Shown here: positions 23,100 to 31,985 of the stretch, piece by piece
How positions within the stretch are numbered: position 1 is the first letter of the stretch
Layout: each line of letters opens with the position of its first letter
Source: Allomuricauda sp.
Lineage (GTDB): Bacteria > Bacteroidota > Bacteroidia > Flavobacteriales > Flavobacteriaceae
Assembly (NCBI RefSeq): GCF_028282265.1
Contig: NZ_JANQIH010000189.1
Span: 1-35,373 of the forward strand
Direction of reading: 5' to 3'
Length of the DNA stretch: 35,373 bases
The notes under the pieces: model-generated
The model's database searches: none
Told to the model about the DNA's origin: nothing
The model's input: only the letters and a program-made list of their open reading frames with translations
Translations under genes and position numbers: made by a program

Positions 23100-23717
23100 A
23101 TGTCTGGGTTAATAGGAAGAAAAATCGGCATGACCAGCATCTTTGACGAGAATGGGAAGAACATCCCATGTACTGTGCTTGAAGCTGGACCATGCGTGGT
23201 TACCCAAGTCAGAACCGAAGAGGTAGACGGGTACAGTGCCCTTCAACTCGGTTTCGATGACAAGGCAGAAAAACGTGCTAATAAGGCTGAATCAGGTCAT
23301 TATAAGAAAGCAGGTGCTTCTCCAAAGAAGAAAGTCGTTGAATTCCGTGATTTTGAAGGAGAATACAAATTAGGTGACACTTTGGGTGTAGACCTTTTTG
23401 TGGAAGGAGAATTTGTTGATGTGATAGGTACATCAAAAGGAAAAGGATTTCAAGGTGTTGTAAAGCGACATGGCTTTGGCGGTGTCGGACAGGCTACCCA
23501 CGGTCAGCACAATAGACTGAGAGCTCCTGGTTCCATTGGTGCTGCATCATATCCAGCTCGCGTTTTCAAAGGAATGAAGATGGCCGGTAGAATGGGTGGA
23601 GAAAGAGTTACAGTTCAAAACTTGAGAGTATTGAAAGTGGTTCCTGAGAAAAACCTTATCGTAGTAAAAGGTGCCGTTCCAGGTCATAAAAATGCTTACG
23701 TAACAATTGAGAAGTAA
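23100..23717 (+). CDS. rplC: 50S ribosomal protein L3
   Basis: 205 aa. L3 binds near the peptidyl-transferase centre and starts 50S assembly. Start [20 protein letters not shown] fits the family. The long central loop ([19 protein letters not shown], about 140-158) holds the Gln that is methylated by PrmB in some bacteria. First gene after the internal terminator, so it leads the long S10-spc-alpha type transcript. The ATG overlaps a run of AT-rich leader (TAATACATATG) with no Shine-Dalgarno sequence, as is common in this phylum. The stop shares one base with the rplD start (TAATG). Confidence 0.98.
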   Translation: MSGLIGRKIGMTSIFDENGKNIPCTVLEAGPCVVTQVRTEEVDGYSALQLGFDDKAEKRANKAESGHYKKAGASPKKKVVEFRDFEGEYKLGDTLGVDLFVEGEFVDVIGTSKGKGFQGVVKRHGFGGVGQATHGQHNRLRAPGSIGAASYPARVFKGMKMAGRMGGERVTVQNLRVLKVVPEKNLIVVKGAVPGHKNAYVTIEK

Positions 23718-24346
23718 TGAAGGTTGCAGTTTTAGACGTTAAAGGAAAAGAAACAGGAAGAAAGGTTGACCTTTCTGACGATGTTTTCGCAATAGAGCCA
23801 AATGAGCATGCCATCTATTTAGATGTAAAGCAATATTTAGCCCACCAAAGACAAGGTACGCACAAGGCGAAGGAAAGAGCGGAGATTGTAGGGAGTACCA
23901 GAAAAATCAAAAAGCAGAAAGGTACGGGTACCGCAAGGGCCGGTAGCATTAAGTCACCTATTTTCAGAGGAGGTGGTAGAATTTTTGGTCCAAGACCTAA
24001 GGATTATACCCAAAAATTGAACAAAAACGTTAAGCGTTTGGCCAGAAAATCTGCCTTAAGCTTAAAGTCTAAAGAGAAGGCTTTGGTAGTAGTGGAAGAC
24101 TTCAATTTTGAGGCTCCAAAAACCAAGGATTTTGTTGCGTTCTTAAGCTCACTTGGAATAGAAAACAAAAAGTCTCTCATAGTATTGGGCAACGCGAATA
24201 ATAACGTATATTTGTCGTCGCGCAATTTGGAGCGTTCCGAAGTTATAACTAACTCAGAATTAAGTACTTACAAGATAGTTAACGCTAAGAACTTGGTATT
24301 GACTGAGAGTGCTTTGGAAGGAATTGAATCGAACCTAAAGAAATAA
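23717..24346 (+). CDS. rplD: 50S ribosomal protein L4
   Basis: 209 aa. L4 lines the polypeptide exit tunnel through a long loop, visible here as [20 protein letters not shown] (about 69-88) with [13 protein letters not shown]. In E. coli L4 also represses its own S10 operon by binding the leader and promoting termination. That is relevant here because a terminator and a structured leader lie just upstream of rplC. The start codon overlaps the rplC stop by one base, implying coupled translation. rplW follows after 7 nt. Confidence 0.97.
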   Translation: MKVAVLDVKGKETGRKVDLSDDVFAIEPNEHAIYLDVKQYLAHQRQGTHKAKERAEIVGSTRKIKKQKGTGTARAGSIKSPIFRGGGRIFGPRPKDYTQKLNKNVKRLARKSALSLKSKEKALVVVEDFNFEAPKTKDFVAFLSSLGIENKKSLIVLGNANNNVYLSSRNLERSEVITNSELSTYKIVNAKNLVLTESALEGIESNLKK

Positions 24347-24353
24347 GAAAACC

Positions 24354-24644
24354 ATGGGTGTGTTGATAAAGCCAATCATTACGGAAAAAATGACCGCGGA
24401 CAGCGAGCTTTTCAATCGTTACGGATTCTATGTTGACCCAAAGGCGAACAAGCTCCAAATCAAGGAAGCGGTTGAAGCTACCTACGGTGTTTCTGTAGAA
24501 AAGGTACGAACCATGAATTATGGTCCGAACCGTAGGACGAGATATACAAAAACAGGTATCCAGCACGGTAAAACAAATGCGCTTAAAAAAGCCATTGTTG
24601 ACGTAGCTGAAGGAGATATCATTGATTTTTACAGCAATCTATAA
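24354..24644 (+). CDS. rplW: 50S ribosomal protein L23
   Basis: 96 aa. L23 sits at the tunnel exit and is the docking site for trigger factor and signal recognition particle. Conserved: MGVLIKPIITEKMTADSE at the start, NKLQIKEAVEATYGVSVEKV, and VRTMNYGPNRRTRYTKTG, the basic loop into the tunnel. The trigger-factor contact Glu of E. coli L23 lies in a loop not clearly identified here. It fits between rplD (7 nt) and rplB (9 nt). Confidence 0.97.
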   Translation: MGVLIKPIITEKMTADSELFNRYGFYVDPKANKLQIKEAVEATYGVSVEKVRTMNYGPNRRTRYTKTGIQHGKTNALKKAIVDVAEGDIIDFYSNL

Positions 24645-24653
24645 GGACAAGAA

Positions 24654-25478
24654 ATGTCAGTTAGAAAATTAAAACCGATAACCCCCGGGCAGCGTTTTAG
24701 AGTAGTAAACGGATTTGACGCGATTACTACTGATAAGCCGGAAAAAAGCTTGCTTGCTCCGTTAAAAAAGTCCGGAGGTAGGAACAGTCAAGGAAAGATG
24801 ACCATGCGCCATAGAGGTGGAGGTCATAAAAGAAGGTATCGTCTTATCGATTTCAAAAGAGATAAGCAAGATATGAAAGCCACTGTGCTTTCCATTCAGT
24901 ACGATCCCAACAGAACGGCATTCATCGCCTTAGTTGAATACAAGGATGGTGAAAAAAGATACATCATTGCCCAAAACGGATTGCAAGTAGGTCAGAAGAT
25001 TTCTTCTGGGGCTAAATCAGCGCCAGAAATTGGAAATGCATTGCCTTTGAGTGAAATTCCATTGGGAACCATCATTTCTTGTATCGAATTACGTCCTGGT
25101 CAAGGTGCGGTTATGGCACGAAGTGCTGGAACATTCGCGCAATTGATGGCTAAGGATGGAAAGTTTGTGACCATCAAACTACCTTCAGGTGAAACTCGTA
25201 TGATTTTGGCCAATTGTTTGGCTACTATTGGTGCGGTTTCTAACTCAGACCACCAATTGTTGGTATCTGGAAAGGCAGGTAGAAGTAGATGGTTGGGCAG
25301 AAGACCAAGAACAAGGCCTGTAGCTATGAACCCTGTCGATCACCCAATGGGTGGTGGGGAAGGAAGAGCTTCCGGAGGTCACCCAAGATCGAAGAACGGT
25401 ATTCCTGCAAAAGGATTCAGAACCCGTTCCAAGACCAAGGATTCCAATAGGTACATTGTAGAACGTAGAAAGAAATAA
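24654..25478 (+). CDS. rplB: 50S ribosomal protein L2
   Basis: 274 aa. L2 is needed for subunit association and supports the peptidyl-transferase centre. Conserved: [20 protein letters not shown] (about 44-63), [15 protein letters not shown], and the C-terminal [20 protein letters not shown], which contains the His equivalent to E. coli His229 in DHPMGGG. Length and ends are normal. It is located 9 nt after rplW and 12 nt before rpsS. No anomaly. Confidence 0.98.
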   Translation: MSVRKLKPITPGQRFRVVNGFDAITTDKPEKSLLAPLKKSGGRNSQGKMTMRHRGGGHKRRYRLIDFKRDKQDMKATVLSIQYDPNRTAFIALVEYKDGEKRYIIAQNGLQVGQKISSGAKSAPEIGNALPLSEIPLGTIISCIELRPGQGAVMARSAGTFAQLMAKDGKFVTIKLPSGETRMILANCLATIGAVSNSDHQLLVSGKAGRSRWLGRRPRTRPVAMNPVDHPMGGGEGRASGGHPRSKNGIPAKGFRTRSKTKDSNRYIVERRKK

Positions 25479-25490
25479 AAGAAAAGACAA

Positions 25491-25769
25491 ATGGCACGTT
25501 CATTAAAAAAAGGACCATACGTTCATCATAGTCTGGAAAAGAAAGTCCAGAACAATATAGAATCAGGAAAGAAGACCGTGATTAAGACTTGGTCTCGAGC
25601 TTCAATGATAACTCCTGATTTCGTAGGACAAACCATTGCGGTTCATAACGGAAGGCAATTTGTTCCTGTTTATGTAACGGAGAACATGGTAGGTCACAAG
25701 CTAGGGGAATTTTCACCTACACGATCTTTTAGAGGTCATGCAGGAGCTAAAAACAAAGGTAAAAAGTAA
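25491..25769 (+). CDS. rpsS: 30S ribosomal protein S19
   Basis: 92 aa. S19 binds the head of the 30S subunit with S13 and touches the A-site tRNA through its tail. Typical sequence: [19 protein letters not shown], then [20 protein letters not shown] and [20 protein letters not shown] (the signature), ending in a basic tail ([10 protein letters not shown]). It lies 12 nt after rplB, 7 nt before rplV. The start is fixed by the family motif. Confidence 0.98.
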   Translation: MARSLKKGPYVHHSLEKKVQNNIESGKKTVIKTWSRASMITPDFVGQTIAVHNGRQFVPVYVTENMVGHKLGEFSPTRSFRGHAGAKNKGKK

Positions 25770-25776
25770 GTAAGCT

Positions 25777-26184
25777 ATGGGAGTTCGAAAAAGACAAATG
25801 GCCGAGAGGCTTAAAGCTGAAAAGAAGCAACTTGCTTTTGCTAAGCTCAACAACTGCCCAACTTCACCGCGGAAAATGAGGTTGGTCGCAGATTTGATCA
25901 GAGGAAAACAGATTGAAATGGCTTTGGCTATTTTGAGGTTCAACCAAAAAGAAGCTTCCAGAAGATTGGAGAAGTTGTTATTGTCAGCTATCGCTAACTG
26001 GGAAGCAAAAAATGAGGATGCCAGCATTGAGGATGCAGACCTTTTCATTAAAGAGATTCGAGTAGATGGTGGAACCATGTTGAAAAGATTGCGTCCAGCG
26101 CCTCAGGGTAGGGCACATAGAATTAGAAAACGCTCCAACCATGTAACGTTGGTTTTGGAAGCTAACAATAACGTTCAAAGCTAG
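25777..26184 (+). CDS. rplV: 50S ribosomal protein L22
   Basis: 135 aa, slightly longer than the E. coli form because of a basic N-terminal extension ([20 protein letters not shown]) that is common in Bacteroidota. L22 lines the exit tunnel. Its beta-hairpin is [20 protein letters not shown] (about 103-122), the region where macrolide-resistance changes occur in other bacteria; no obvious duplication or deletion is seen. [20 protein letters not shown] matches the family N-terminal core. It lies 7 nt after rpsS, 9 nt before rpsC. Confidence 0.97.
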   Translation: MGVRKRQMAERLKAEKKQLAFAKLNNCPTSPRKMRLVADLIRGKQIEMALAILRFNQKEASRRLEKLLLSAIANWEAKNEDASIEDADLFIKEIRVDGGTMLKRLRPAPQGRAHRIRKRSNHVTLVLEANNNVQS

Positions 26185-26193
26185 AACAGAAAT

Positions 26194-26913
26194 ATGGGAC
26201 AGAAGACCAATCCGATAGGAAATCGCTTAGGAATCATCAGAGGATGGGAATCCAACTGGTACGGCGGAAACGATTACGGTGATAAGCTGGCTGAGGATGA
26301 TAAAATCAGAAAATATATCCATGCACGTTTGGCGAAGGCCAGTGTGTCAAGGGTAATTATAGAAAGAACCCTAAAATTGATAACCATTACCATTACCACG
26401 GCTCGACCAGGTATCATTATTGGTAAGGGAGGTCAAGAGGTAGACAAGCTTAAGGAAGAGCTTAAGAAAATTACCAATAAAGAGGTTCAAATCAATATTC
26501 ACGAAATCAAGCGACCTGAATTGGATGCCAACTTGGTAGCTGCAAGTGTTGCAAGGCAAATTGAGAGTAGAATCTCTTACCGTAGAGCCATCAAAATGGC
26601 AATCGCGGCTGCAATGCGAATGAATGCTGAGGGAATCAAAATTCAGATTTCTGGACGTTTGAACGGTGCTGAGATGGCGCGTTCTGAATCGTACAAGGAA
26701 GGTAGAATTCCATTGTCTACATTCCGTGCCGATGTGGATTATGCACTTGTGGAAGCTCACACTACCTATGGTAGATTAGGAATCAAGGTGTGGATCATGA
26801 AAGGTGAGGTATACGGAAAAAGAGAGCTTTCTCCATTGGTAGGATTGTCCAAGAGCCAAGGAAAAGGTGGTAAGCAAGAAGGTGGTAAGCGACAACAACG
26901 TCGTAGAAAGTAA
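26194..26913 (+). CDS. rpsC: 30S ribosomal protein S3
   Basis: 239 aa. S3 forms the mRNA entry tunnel with S4 and S5 and has helicase-like activity. The KH domain is visible as [18 protein letters not shown] (about 70-87), and the C-terminal domain includes [13 protein letters not shown] and [20 protein letters not shown]. The tail is rich in Gly, Lys and Gln ([17 protein letters not shown]) as in relatives. It lies 9 nt after rplV and 19 nt before rplP. Start at [13 protein letters not shown] is standard. Confidence 0.98.
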   Translation: MGQKTNPIGNRLGIIRGWESNWYGGNDYGDKLAEDDKIRKYIHARLAKASVSRVIIERTLKLITITITTARPGIIIGKGGQEVDKLKEELKKITNKEVQINIHEIKRPELDANLVAASVARQIESRISYRRAIKMAIAAAMRMNAEGIKIQISGRLNGAEMARSESYKEGRIPLSTFRADVDYALVEAHTTYGRLGIKVWIMKGEVYGKRELSPLVGLSKSQGKGGKQEGGKRQQRRRK

Positions 26914-26932
26914 TAAGATAAAGTAAAGGAAG

Positions 26933-27352
26933 ATGTTACAGCCCAAAAGAACTAAATTTCGTAAAGCCCAGAAGGGTAGAATGAAGGGGAATTCACAAAG
27001 AGGTCACCAACTTTCCAACGGAATGTTTGGTATCAAATCCTTGGATTCCCATTTTATCACTTCCCGCCAAATCGAGGCTGCGCGTATTGCTGCGACAAGA
27101 TATATGAAAAGGCAAGGTCAGTTGTGGATCAAAATTTTCCCAGACAAGCCTATCACCAAAAAACCACTTGAGGTACGTATGGGTAAGGGTAAGGGTGCTC
27201 CAGAATATTGGGTTGCCGTTGTAAAACCTGGCCGTATTATGTTCGAGGTGGCCGGAGTTCCGCATGACATTGCCAAAGAAGCACTTCGTCTTGCTGCTCA
27301 AAAGTTACCAGTTAAAACCAAATTCGTTGTAGCAAGGGATTATTCCGCTTAA
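26933..27352 (+). CDS. rplP: 50S ribosomal protein L16
   Basis: 139 aa. L16 helps place the A-site tRNA acceptor arm and is one of the late-assembling 50S proteins. Conserved: [20 protein letters not shown] at the start, [40 protein letters not shown], and the Arg-containing segment equivalent to E. coli Arg81, which is hydroxylated in some species. It lies 19 nt after rpsC; rpmC follows after 19 nt from the chosen start. No anomaly. Confidence 0.98.
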   Translation: MLQPKRTKFRKAQKGRMKGNSQRGHQLSNGMFGIKSLDSHFITSRQIEAARIAATRYMKRQGQLWIKIFPDKPITKKPLEVRMGKGKGAPEYWVAVVKPGRIMFEVAGVPHDIAKEALRLAAQKLPVKTKFVVARDYSA

Positions 27353-27371
27353 TGCTTAATTGGAAAGAAAG

Positions 27372-27563
27372 ATGAAACAGTCAGAAATAAAAGAGCTTTC
27401 GGTTGAAGAGCTAAGAGAAAGATTGGCCGATTATAAAAAACAGCACGAAGATCTAAAAATGGCACATTCCGTTACACCATTGGAAAATCCTATGCAAATA
27501 AGAAGTACCAGAAGAACGGTAGCACGATTGGCAACAGAATTAACAAAAAGGGAATTACAATAA
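27372..27563 (+). CDS. rpmC: 50S ribosomal protein L29
   Basis: 63 aa from ATG at 27372 ([20 protein letters not shown]). The ORF track begins at a TTG four codons earlier, but the family starts at MK-x-SEIK, and the stretch GGAAAGAAAG before this ATG looks like a ribosome-binding site. L29 is a two-helix protein at the tunnel exit close to L23, near the docking site for targeting factors. The helices are residues 10-32 and 40-60. rpsQ follows after 13 nt. Confidence 0.95.
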   Translation: MKQSEIKELSVEELRERLADYKKQHEDLKMAHSVTPLENPMQIRSTRRTVARLATELTKRELQ

Positions 27564-27576
27564 TTGGTTTTGCCTT

Positions 27577-27834
27577 ATGGAAAAAAGAAACTTAAGAAAA
27601 GAAAGAATAGGGGTAGTTACCAGTAACAAAATGGAAAAGTCCATTGTGGTTTCTGAGGTAAAGCGAGTGAAGCACCCCATGTATGGAAAATTCGTTTTGA
27701 AGACCAAGAAGTATGTTGCCCATGATGAGAAAAACGATTGCAACGAAGGCGATACTGTAAGAATAATGGAAACCAGACCATTGAGCAAGACAAAATGTTG
27801 GAGGCTGGTCGAAATCCTTGAAAGAGCTAAATAA
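27577..27834 (+). CDS. rpsQ: 30S ribosomal protein S17
   Basis: 85 aa. S17 is a primary binder of 16S rRNA in the 30S body, with an OB fold. Recognisable: [20 protein letters not shown] (about 6-25), [20 protein letters not shown] and [20 protein letters not shown], which is the family signature. It lies 13 nt after rpmC and only 2 nt before rplN, so the last two are tightly coupled. Confidence 0.97.
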   Translation: MEKRNLRKERIGVVTSNKMEKSIVVSEVKRVKHPMYGKFVLKTKKYVAHDEKNDCNEGDTVRIMETRPLSKTKCWRLVEILERAK

Positions 27835-27836
27835 TC

Positions 27837-28205
27837 ATGGTACAACAAGAGTCTAGATTAAAAGTTGCGGACAACACTGGTGCAAAAGAGGTTTTGACCA
27901 TCCGCGTATTGGGAGGAACAAAAAGAAGATATGCTTCTTTGGGTGATAAGATAGTGGTTACCGTAAAAGAAGCCACTCCTAACGGAACTGTAAAAAAAGG
28001 TTCGGTTTCTACCGCCGTAGTGGTACGAACCAAAAAGGAAGTTAGAAGACCTGACGGTTCTTACATCCGATTCGATGATAACGCTTGCGTATTGTTGAAT
28101 CCAACTGGAGAGATGAGAGGAACCCGTGTTTTTGGCCCTGTTGCCAGAGAGCTTAGGGATAAGCAGTTCATGAAGATTGTTTCATTGGCCCCAGAGGTAC
28201 TATAA
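27837..28205 (+). CDS. rplN: 50S ribosomal protein L14
   Basis: 122 aa, the standard length. L14 lies at the subunit interface and forms a bridge with 16S rRNA; it is also the target of the silencing factor RsfS. Start [20 protein letters not shown] and the central [20 protein letters not shown], with [20 protein letters not shown], match the family. It starts 2 nt after the rpsQ stop (TAATCATG) and is followed by rplX at 14 nt. Confidence 0.98.
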   Translation: MVQQESRLKVADNTGAKEVLTIRVLGGTKRRYASLGDKIVVTVKEATPNGTVKKGSVSTAVVVRTKKEVRRPDGSYIRFDDNACVLLNPTGEMRGTRVFGPVARELRDKQFMKIVSLAPEVL

Positions 28206-28219
28206 AGCAGTAAGTAGAG

Positions 28220-28531
28220 ATGAAATTAAAGATAAAAGCAGGGGATACGGTTAGAGTCATTACTGGAGACCATAAAGGTTCTGAAGGTAAGGTCGTAAAA
28301 GTTGACCGTGAGAAGAACAAGGCCATCGTGGAAGGTATCAATATGGTATCTAAACATGAGAAACCCAGTGCGAAAAATCCTCAGGGAGGAATTGTAAAAA
28401 AAGAAGCTCCTATCCATATTTCCAACCTTTCGTTGTTAGACCCAAAATCTGGGGATGCCACTAGAGTGGGATACGAAGTAAGGGATGGTAAAAAAGTGAG
28501 AGTCTCTAAAAAATCGAATGAAGTCCTATAG
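28220..28531 (+). CDS. rplX: 50S ribosomal protein L24
   Basis: 103 aa. L24 is an assembly initiator that binds the 5' domain of 23S rRNA. The KOW motif is visible as [20 protein letters not shown] (about 6-25), followed by [20 protein letters not shown] and the conserved [12 protein letters not shown]. It lies 14 nt after rplN and 2 nt before rplE. Length and ends are normal. Confidence 0.97.
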   Translation: MKLKIKAGDTVRVITGDHKGSEGKVVKVDREKNKAIVEGINMVSKHEKPSAKNPQGGIVKKEAPIHISNLSLLDPKSGDATRVGYEVRDGKKVRVSKKSNEVL

Positions 28532-28533
28532 TT

Positions 28534-29085
28534 ATGAGTTACATTCCTAGACTTAAGCAAGAATATAAGGAGCGTGTGATGAAGGCTCTATCCGAAGAGT
28601 TTGGATATAAGAACATCATGCAAGTTCCTAAATTGGAAAAGATTGTAGTGAGCCGAGGTGTAGGTGCTGCGGTTTCTGACAAGAAACTGATTGACCATGC
28701 GGTTGAGGAATTGACCAATATTACAGGTCAAAAGGCCGTGGCCACCCTTTCTAAAAAGGATGTGGCTTCCTTTAAATTGAGAAAAGGAATGCCAATCGGT
28801 GCCAAGGTGACCCTTCGAGGAGAGCGTATGTACGAATTCTTGGACCGTTTGATTACAACAGCTTTGCCAAGGGTTCGTGATTTCCAAGGGGTGAAAGCCA
28901 ATGGATTTGATGGAAGAGGAAACTATAACCTAGGTATAACAGAACAAATCATATTCCCAGAGATCAATATTGACAAAATCAATAGAATCAACGGAATGGA
29001 TATCACCTTTGTAACGTCTGCACAGACCGACAAAGAAGCAAAATCATTATTAAGCGAATTGGGAGTACCCTTTAAAAAGAATTAA
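28534..29085 (+). CDS. rplE: 50S ribosomal protein L5
   Basis: 183 aa. L5 is part of the 5S rRNA complex in the central protuberance and contacts P-site tRNA and S13. Characteristic: [20 protein letters not shown] near the start, [40 protein letters not shown], and [20 protein letters not shown] towards the end. It lies 2 nt after rplX and 1 nt before rpsN, implying coupled translation of all three. Confidence 0.98.
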   Translation: MSYIPRLKQEYKERVMKALSEEFGYKNIMQVPKLEKIVVSRGVGAAVSDKKLIDHAVEELTNITGQKAVATLSKKDVASFKLRKGMPIGAKVTLRGERMYEFLDRLITTALPRVRDFQGVKANGFDGRGNYNLGITEQIIFPEINIDKINRINGMDITFVTSAQTDKEAKSLLSELGVPFKKN

Positions 29086-29086
29086 T

Positions 29087-29356
29087 ATGGCCAAGGAATC
29101 AATGAAAGCCCGCGAAAGAAAAAGGGCAAAAATGGTAGCCAAGTATGCTGAAAAGCGTAAAGCTTTGAAAGAGGCCGGTGATTATGAGGCCCTTCAAAAA
29201 CTTCCTAAGAATGCATCGCCAGTACGTATGCGTAACCGTTGCAAACTAACGGGAAGACCCAGAGGCTACATGAGAACCTTTGGAATTTCAAGGGTAACTT
29301 TTAGAGAAATGGCCAATCAAGGCTTGATTCCAGGAGTTAAAAAGGCTAGTTGGTAA
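29087..29356 (+). CDS. rpsN: 30S ribosomal protein S14 (zinc-free long form)
   Basis: 89 aa. This is the long S14 type without a zinc ribbon: only one Cys is present ([11 protein letters not shown]), so the CxxC pairs of the short form are absent. S14 belongs to the 30S head, next to S3 and S10. The conserved C-terminus [20 protein letters not shown] with final KKASW is intact. It begins 1 nt after the rplE stop. Having zinc-free S14 and L36 together reduces the zinc demand of the ribosome, an inference from the family pattern. Confidence 0.97.
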   Translation: MAKESMKARERKRAKMVAKYAEKRKALKEAGDYEALQKLPKNASPVRMRNRCKLTGRPRGYMRTFGISRVTFREMANQGLIPGVKKASW

Positions 29357-29375
29357 ACGATTTTAAAGAAAAGAA

Positions 29376-29774
29376 ATGCTTACAGATCCAATTTCAGATT
29401 ATCTGACCAGAATTAGAAATGCCAGCAAGGCAGGTCACAGGGTAGTGAACATTCCAGCTTCCAATTTGAAGAAGCAGATGACCAAGATCCTTTTTGACCA
29501 AGGGTACATATTGAGCTACAAGTTTGAGGAGGATAAGGTTCAAGGGAACATTAAAATCGCTTTGAAATACGATAAGTTTACCAAAGAGCCCATCATCAAA
29601 AAAATTCAAAGAGTAAGTAAGCCAGGTCTTCGTAAGTATACGGGTTCAGGTGAATTGCCAAGAGTATTGAACGGATTGGGAATTGCGATAGTTTCAACTT
29701 CCCATGGTGTTATGACTAGTAAACAAGCCAAGCAAGAAAACGTTGGCGGCGAAGTATTGTGCTACGTTTATTAA
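29376..29774 (+). CDS. rpsH: 30S ribosomal protein S8
   Basis: 132 aa. S8 binds helix 21 of 16S rRNA and, in E. coli, represses the spc operon by binding the rplE region. Conserved: MLTDPISDYLTRIRNASKAG, SNLKKQMTKILFDQGYILSY, and the terminal STSHGVMTSKQAKQENVGGE with LCYVY. It lies 19 nt after rpsN and 19 nt before rplF. Whether the spc-type feedback operates here cannot be judged; I saw no S8-binding mimic in the short gaps. Confidence 0.98.
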   Translation: MLTDPISDYLTRIRNASKAGHRVVNIPASNLKKQMTKILFDQGYILSYKFEEDKVQGNIKIALKYDKFTKEPIIKKIQRVSKPGLRKYTGSGELPRVLNGLGIAIVSTSHGVMTSKQAKQENVGGEVLCYVY

Positions 29775-29793
29775 TTGAAAAAAGTAAAGAGAA

Positions 29794-30336
29794 ATGTCAA
29801 GAATAGGTAACAGTCCGGTAGCAATTACAGAAGGAGTTACTGTAGAGGTGAACGACAACACCATCACAGTGAAAGGAAAGCTTGGGGAATTGACCCAAGA
29901 CTTTTCAGGAGTTGAGATTGAGGTTGAGGAAGGTAATGTGATTGTTAAACGACCTTCAGATTCCAAAGAGCTTAAAGCAAAGCATGGTCTGTACCGTGCC
30001 CTGATTGCTAATATGATTGACGGAGTTTCTAAAGGATGGACCAAGGAATTGGAATTGGTTGGGGTTGGATACCGAGCCAGTAACCAAGGACAGAAATTGG
30101 ACTTGGCTTTGGGATTCTCTCACAATATTGTAATGGACATTGCTCCCGAAATCAAAATTGAGACGGTTTCCGAAAAAGGAAAGAACCCTATCGTGAAGTT
30201 GACATCGCACGATAAGCAGTTGGTCGGACAGGTTGCGGCAAAGATTCGCTCTTTCCGTAAACCAGAGCCTTACAAAGGAAAAGGTATCAAGTTCGTAGGA
30301 GAGCAATTAAGAAGAAAAGCAGGTAAATCAGCGTAA
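29794..30336 (+). CDS. rplF: 50S ribosomal protein L6
   Basis: 180 aa, two repeated alpha/beta domains. L6 sits near the factor-binding site and the sarcin-ricin loop. Start [20 protein letters not shown], the mid-protein [20 protein letters not shown] and the C-terminal signature [20 protein letters not shown] (about 153-172) are standard. It lies 19 nt after rpsH and 11 nt before rplR. No anomaly. Confidence 0.98.
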   Translation: MSRIGNSPVAITEGVTVEVNDNTITVKGKLGELTQDFSGVEIEVEEGNVIVKRPSDSKELKAKHGLYRALIANMIDGVSKGWTKELELVGVGYRASNQGQKLDLALGFSHNIVMDIAPEIKIETVSEKGKNPIVKLTSHDKQLVGQVAAKIRSFRKPEPYKGKGIKFVGEQLRRKAGKSA

Positions 30337-30347
30337 TAAGCCGTACC

Positions 30348-30701
30348 ATGAAATTATCTAAGACTGACAGAAAGTTACGAATACGTAGAAGGATACGTAA
30401 GATTTCCTTCGGAACTGAAGCAAGACCAAGATTGTCTATTTTCCGAAGCAACAAAGAAATCTACGCCCAATTGATAGATGACAATAAAGGCGTTACATTG
30501 GCCTCTGCATCTTCAAGGGATAAAGAAATTGAAGCCAAAGGCACAAAAACCGAGGTTGCCGCTTTGGTTGGAAAAGCAATTGCTGAAAAAGCTCAAAAAT
30601 TAGGTGTTGAAACCGTAGCTTTTGACAGAGGCGGAAACCTTTATCACGGAAGAGTAAAATCATTGGCTGAGGGAGCTAGGGAAGCTGGACTAAAATTTTA
30701 A
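30348..30701 (+). CDS. rplR: 50S ribosomal protein L18
   Basis: 117 aa. L18 joins 5S rRNA with L5 to the 50S subunit. The basic N-terminus ([20 protein letters not shown]) and [20 protein letters not shown] are typical. The C-terminal [20 protein letters not shown] and AREAGLKF are the signature. It lies 11 nt after rplF and 7 nt before rpsE. Normal length. Confidence 0.98.
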   Translation: MKLSKTDRKLRIRRRIRKISFGTEARPRLSIFRSNKEIYAQLIDDNKGVTLASASSRDKEIEAKGTKTEVAALVGKAIAEKAQKLGVETVAFDRGGNLYHGRVKSLAEGAREAGLKF

Positions 30702-30708
30702 TAAGACT

Positions 30709-31233
30709 ATGTACCAAAAGTATAAGAACGTAGAGATAGTTAAGCCAGGAGGACTTGAGTTGAAAGACCGTTTGGTTGGTGTACAAAGAGTTACCAAAGT
30801 GACCAAGGGTGGTCGTGCTTTCGGTTTTTCAGCCATCGTTGTTGTGGGTGATGAAAACGGGGTTGTAGGACATGGTCTTGGGAAATCCAAAGAAGTGGCC
30901 ACAGCTATTGCAAAAGCCATTGAGGATGCCAAAAAGAACTTGGTTCGCATTCCTTTGAACAAGGGAACACTGCCACACCAACAAAAAGGAAAATACGGTG
31001 GTGCTAGGGTATATATCCAACCAGCATCACAGGGTACTGGGGTTATCGCCGGAGGTGCCGTTCGTGCAGTATTGGAAGCCGTTGGGGTACACGACGTATT
31101 GTCAAAATCACAAGGTTCTTCCAACCCTCACAACGTAGTAAAGGCCACGTTTGATGCACTTCTTCAGTTGAGGGGTGCCCAAACTATCGCTAATCAGAGA
31201 GGTATTTCTTTGGAAAAAGTCTTTAAAGGATAA
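30709..31233 (+). CDS. rpsE: 30S ribosomal protein S5
   Basis: 174 aa. S5 works in decoding fidelity and mRNA entry with S3 and S4. A dsRNA-binding-like N-terminal domain has [20 protein letters not shown] (about 26-45) and the conserved [20 protein letters not shown], followed by [20 protein letters not shown]. It lies 7 nt after rplR. Unlike other gaps in the cluster, the next gene (rpmD) starts 98 nt away, after a heptamer repeat array. Confidence 0.98.
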   Translation: MYQKYKNVEIVKPGGLELKDRLVGVQRVTKVTKGGRAFGFSAIVVVGDENGVVGHGLGKSKEVATAIAKAIEDAKKNLVRIPLNKGTLPHQQKGKYGGARVYIQPASQGTGVIAGGAVRAVLEAVGVHDVLSKSQGSSNPHNVVKATFDALLQLRGAQTIANQRGISLEKVFKG

Positions 31234-31293
31234 CATAGTAGTTGATAGTCGACAGAAATCAGAAAATAACGATTGAGTTTCAACAAAATAGGA

Positions 31294-31328
31294 TACTGAT
31301 AACTGAGAACTAACAACTGAAAACTGAT
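31294..31328 (+). repeat. Five tandem AACTGAN-type heptamers before rpmD
   Basis: TACTGAT, AACTGAG, AACTAAC, AACTGAA, AACTGAT in exact 7-nt phase, ending 3 nt before the rpmD ATG. The preceding 60 nt has weak heptad phasing of AG-starting units (AGTTGAT, AGTCGAC, AGAAATC, AGAAAAT). The same pattern is found before infA. Confidence 0.85.
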
Positions 31329-31331
31329 AAA

Positions 31332-31511
31332 ATGGCAAAGATTAAAGTTAAGCAGATACGAAGCAGCATCAAGCGTCCACAGAATCAGAAAAGAACACTT
31401 GAGGCATTGGGACTTCGAAAAATAGGCCAGGTAGTTGAGCATGAAGACACGCCCAATATCCTTGGAATGATCAATAAGGTAAAACACTTGGTTTCCACTG
31501 AGGAAGCTTAA
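31332..31511 (+). CDS. rpmD: 50S ribosomal protein L30
   Basis: 59 aa, one residue too short for the ORF track; translated by hand. MAKIKVKQIRSSIKRPQNQK, then RTLEALGLRKIGQVVEHEDT and a C-terminal LGMINKVKHLVSTEEA match L30. It is a small non-essential 50S protein lost from some lineages. It sits between rpsE and rplO as in the classical spc operon. The 98-nt upstream gap is unusually long for this cluster and carries heptamer repeats that end 3 nt before the start codon; rplO follows at 12 nt. Confidence 0.97.
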   Translation: MAKIKVKQIRSSIKRPQNQKRTLEALGLRKIGQVVEHEDTPNILGMINKVKHLVSTEEA

Positions 31512-31523
31512 AAATATATTGTA

Positions 31524-31976
31524 ATGGAATTACATAATCTTAAACCGGCAGAAGGCGCTGTACATAAAGAGGGAAAACGTGTAGGAAGAGGAGAAGGCTC
31601 TGGAAAAGGAGGTACTTCCACACGAGGACACAAAGGTGCCAAGTCAAGATCCGGATACTCCAAGAAAATTGGTTTCGAAGGTGGACAAATGCCCTTGCAA
31701 AGACGTGTGCCCAAGTTTGGTTTTAAGAACATCAACAGAAAAGAGTACCAAGGTGTTAATTTGAGCAAGCTTCAAGAGTTGGTTGACAAAGGAGCTGTTA
31801 AGAAAGAGGTGACCCTTGAAACTTTGGTTGAAAATCGTTTGGCACACAAAAACGACTTGGTAAAAATATTGGGTAATGGTGAGCTTAAAGCTCCTCTAAA
31901 AGTATCCGTACATAAATTTACTGCTTCTGCAAAAGCGGCAATAGAAGCTGCAGGAGGTGAGGCAATAAGTTTATAA
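31524..31976 (+). CDS. rplO: 50S ribosomal protein L15
   Basis: 150 aa. L15 threads into the 50S core with a long Gly/Arg-rich N-terminal extension, seen here as [20 protein letters not shown] (about 18-37) and [20 protein letters not shown]. The C-terminal domain ([20 protein letters not shown]) follows the family. It lies 12 nt after rpmD and 9 nt before secY, the usual order. Confidence 0.97.
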   Translation: MELHNLKPAEGAVHKEGKRVGRGEGSGKGGTSTRGHKGAKSRSGYSKKIGFEGGQMPLQRRVPKFGFKNINRKEYQGVNLSKLQELVDKGAVKKEVTLETLVENRLAHKNDLVKILGNGELKAPLKVSVHKFTASAKAAIEAAGGEAISL

Positions 31977-31985
31977 GAAAGTAGT

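Noticed and set aside
27360-27371. TTG start for rpmC
   Set aside because: The ATG at 27372 fits the L29 family and has a plausible binding site upstream.
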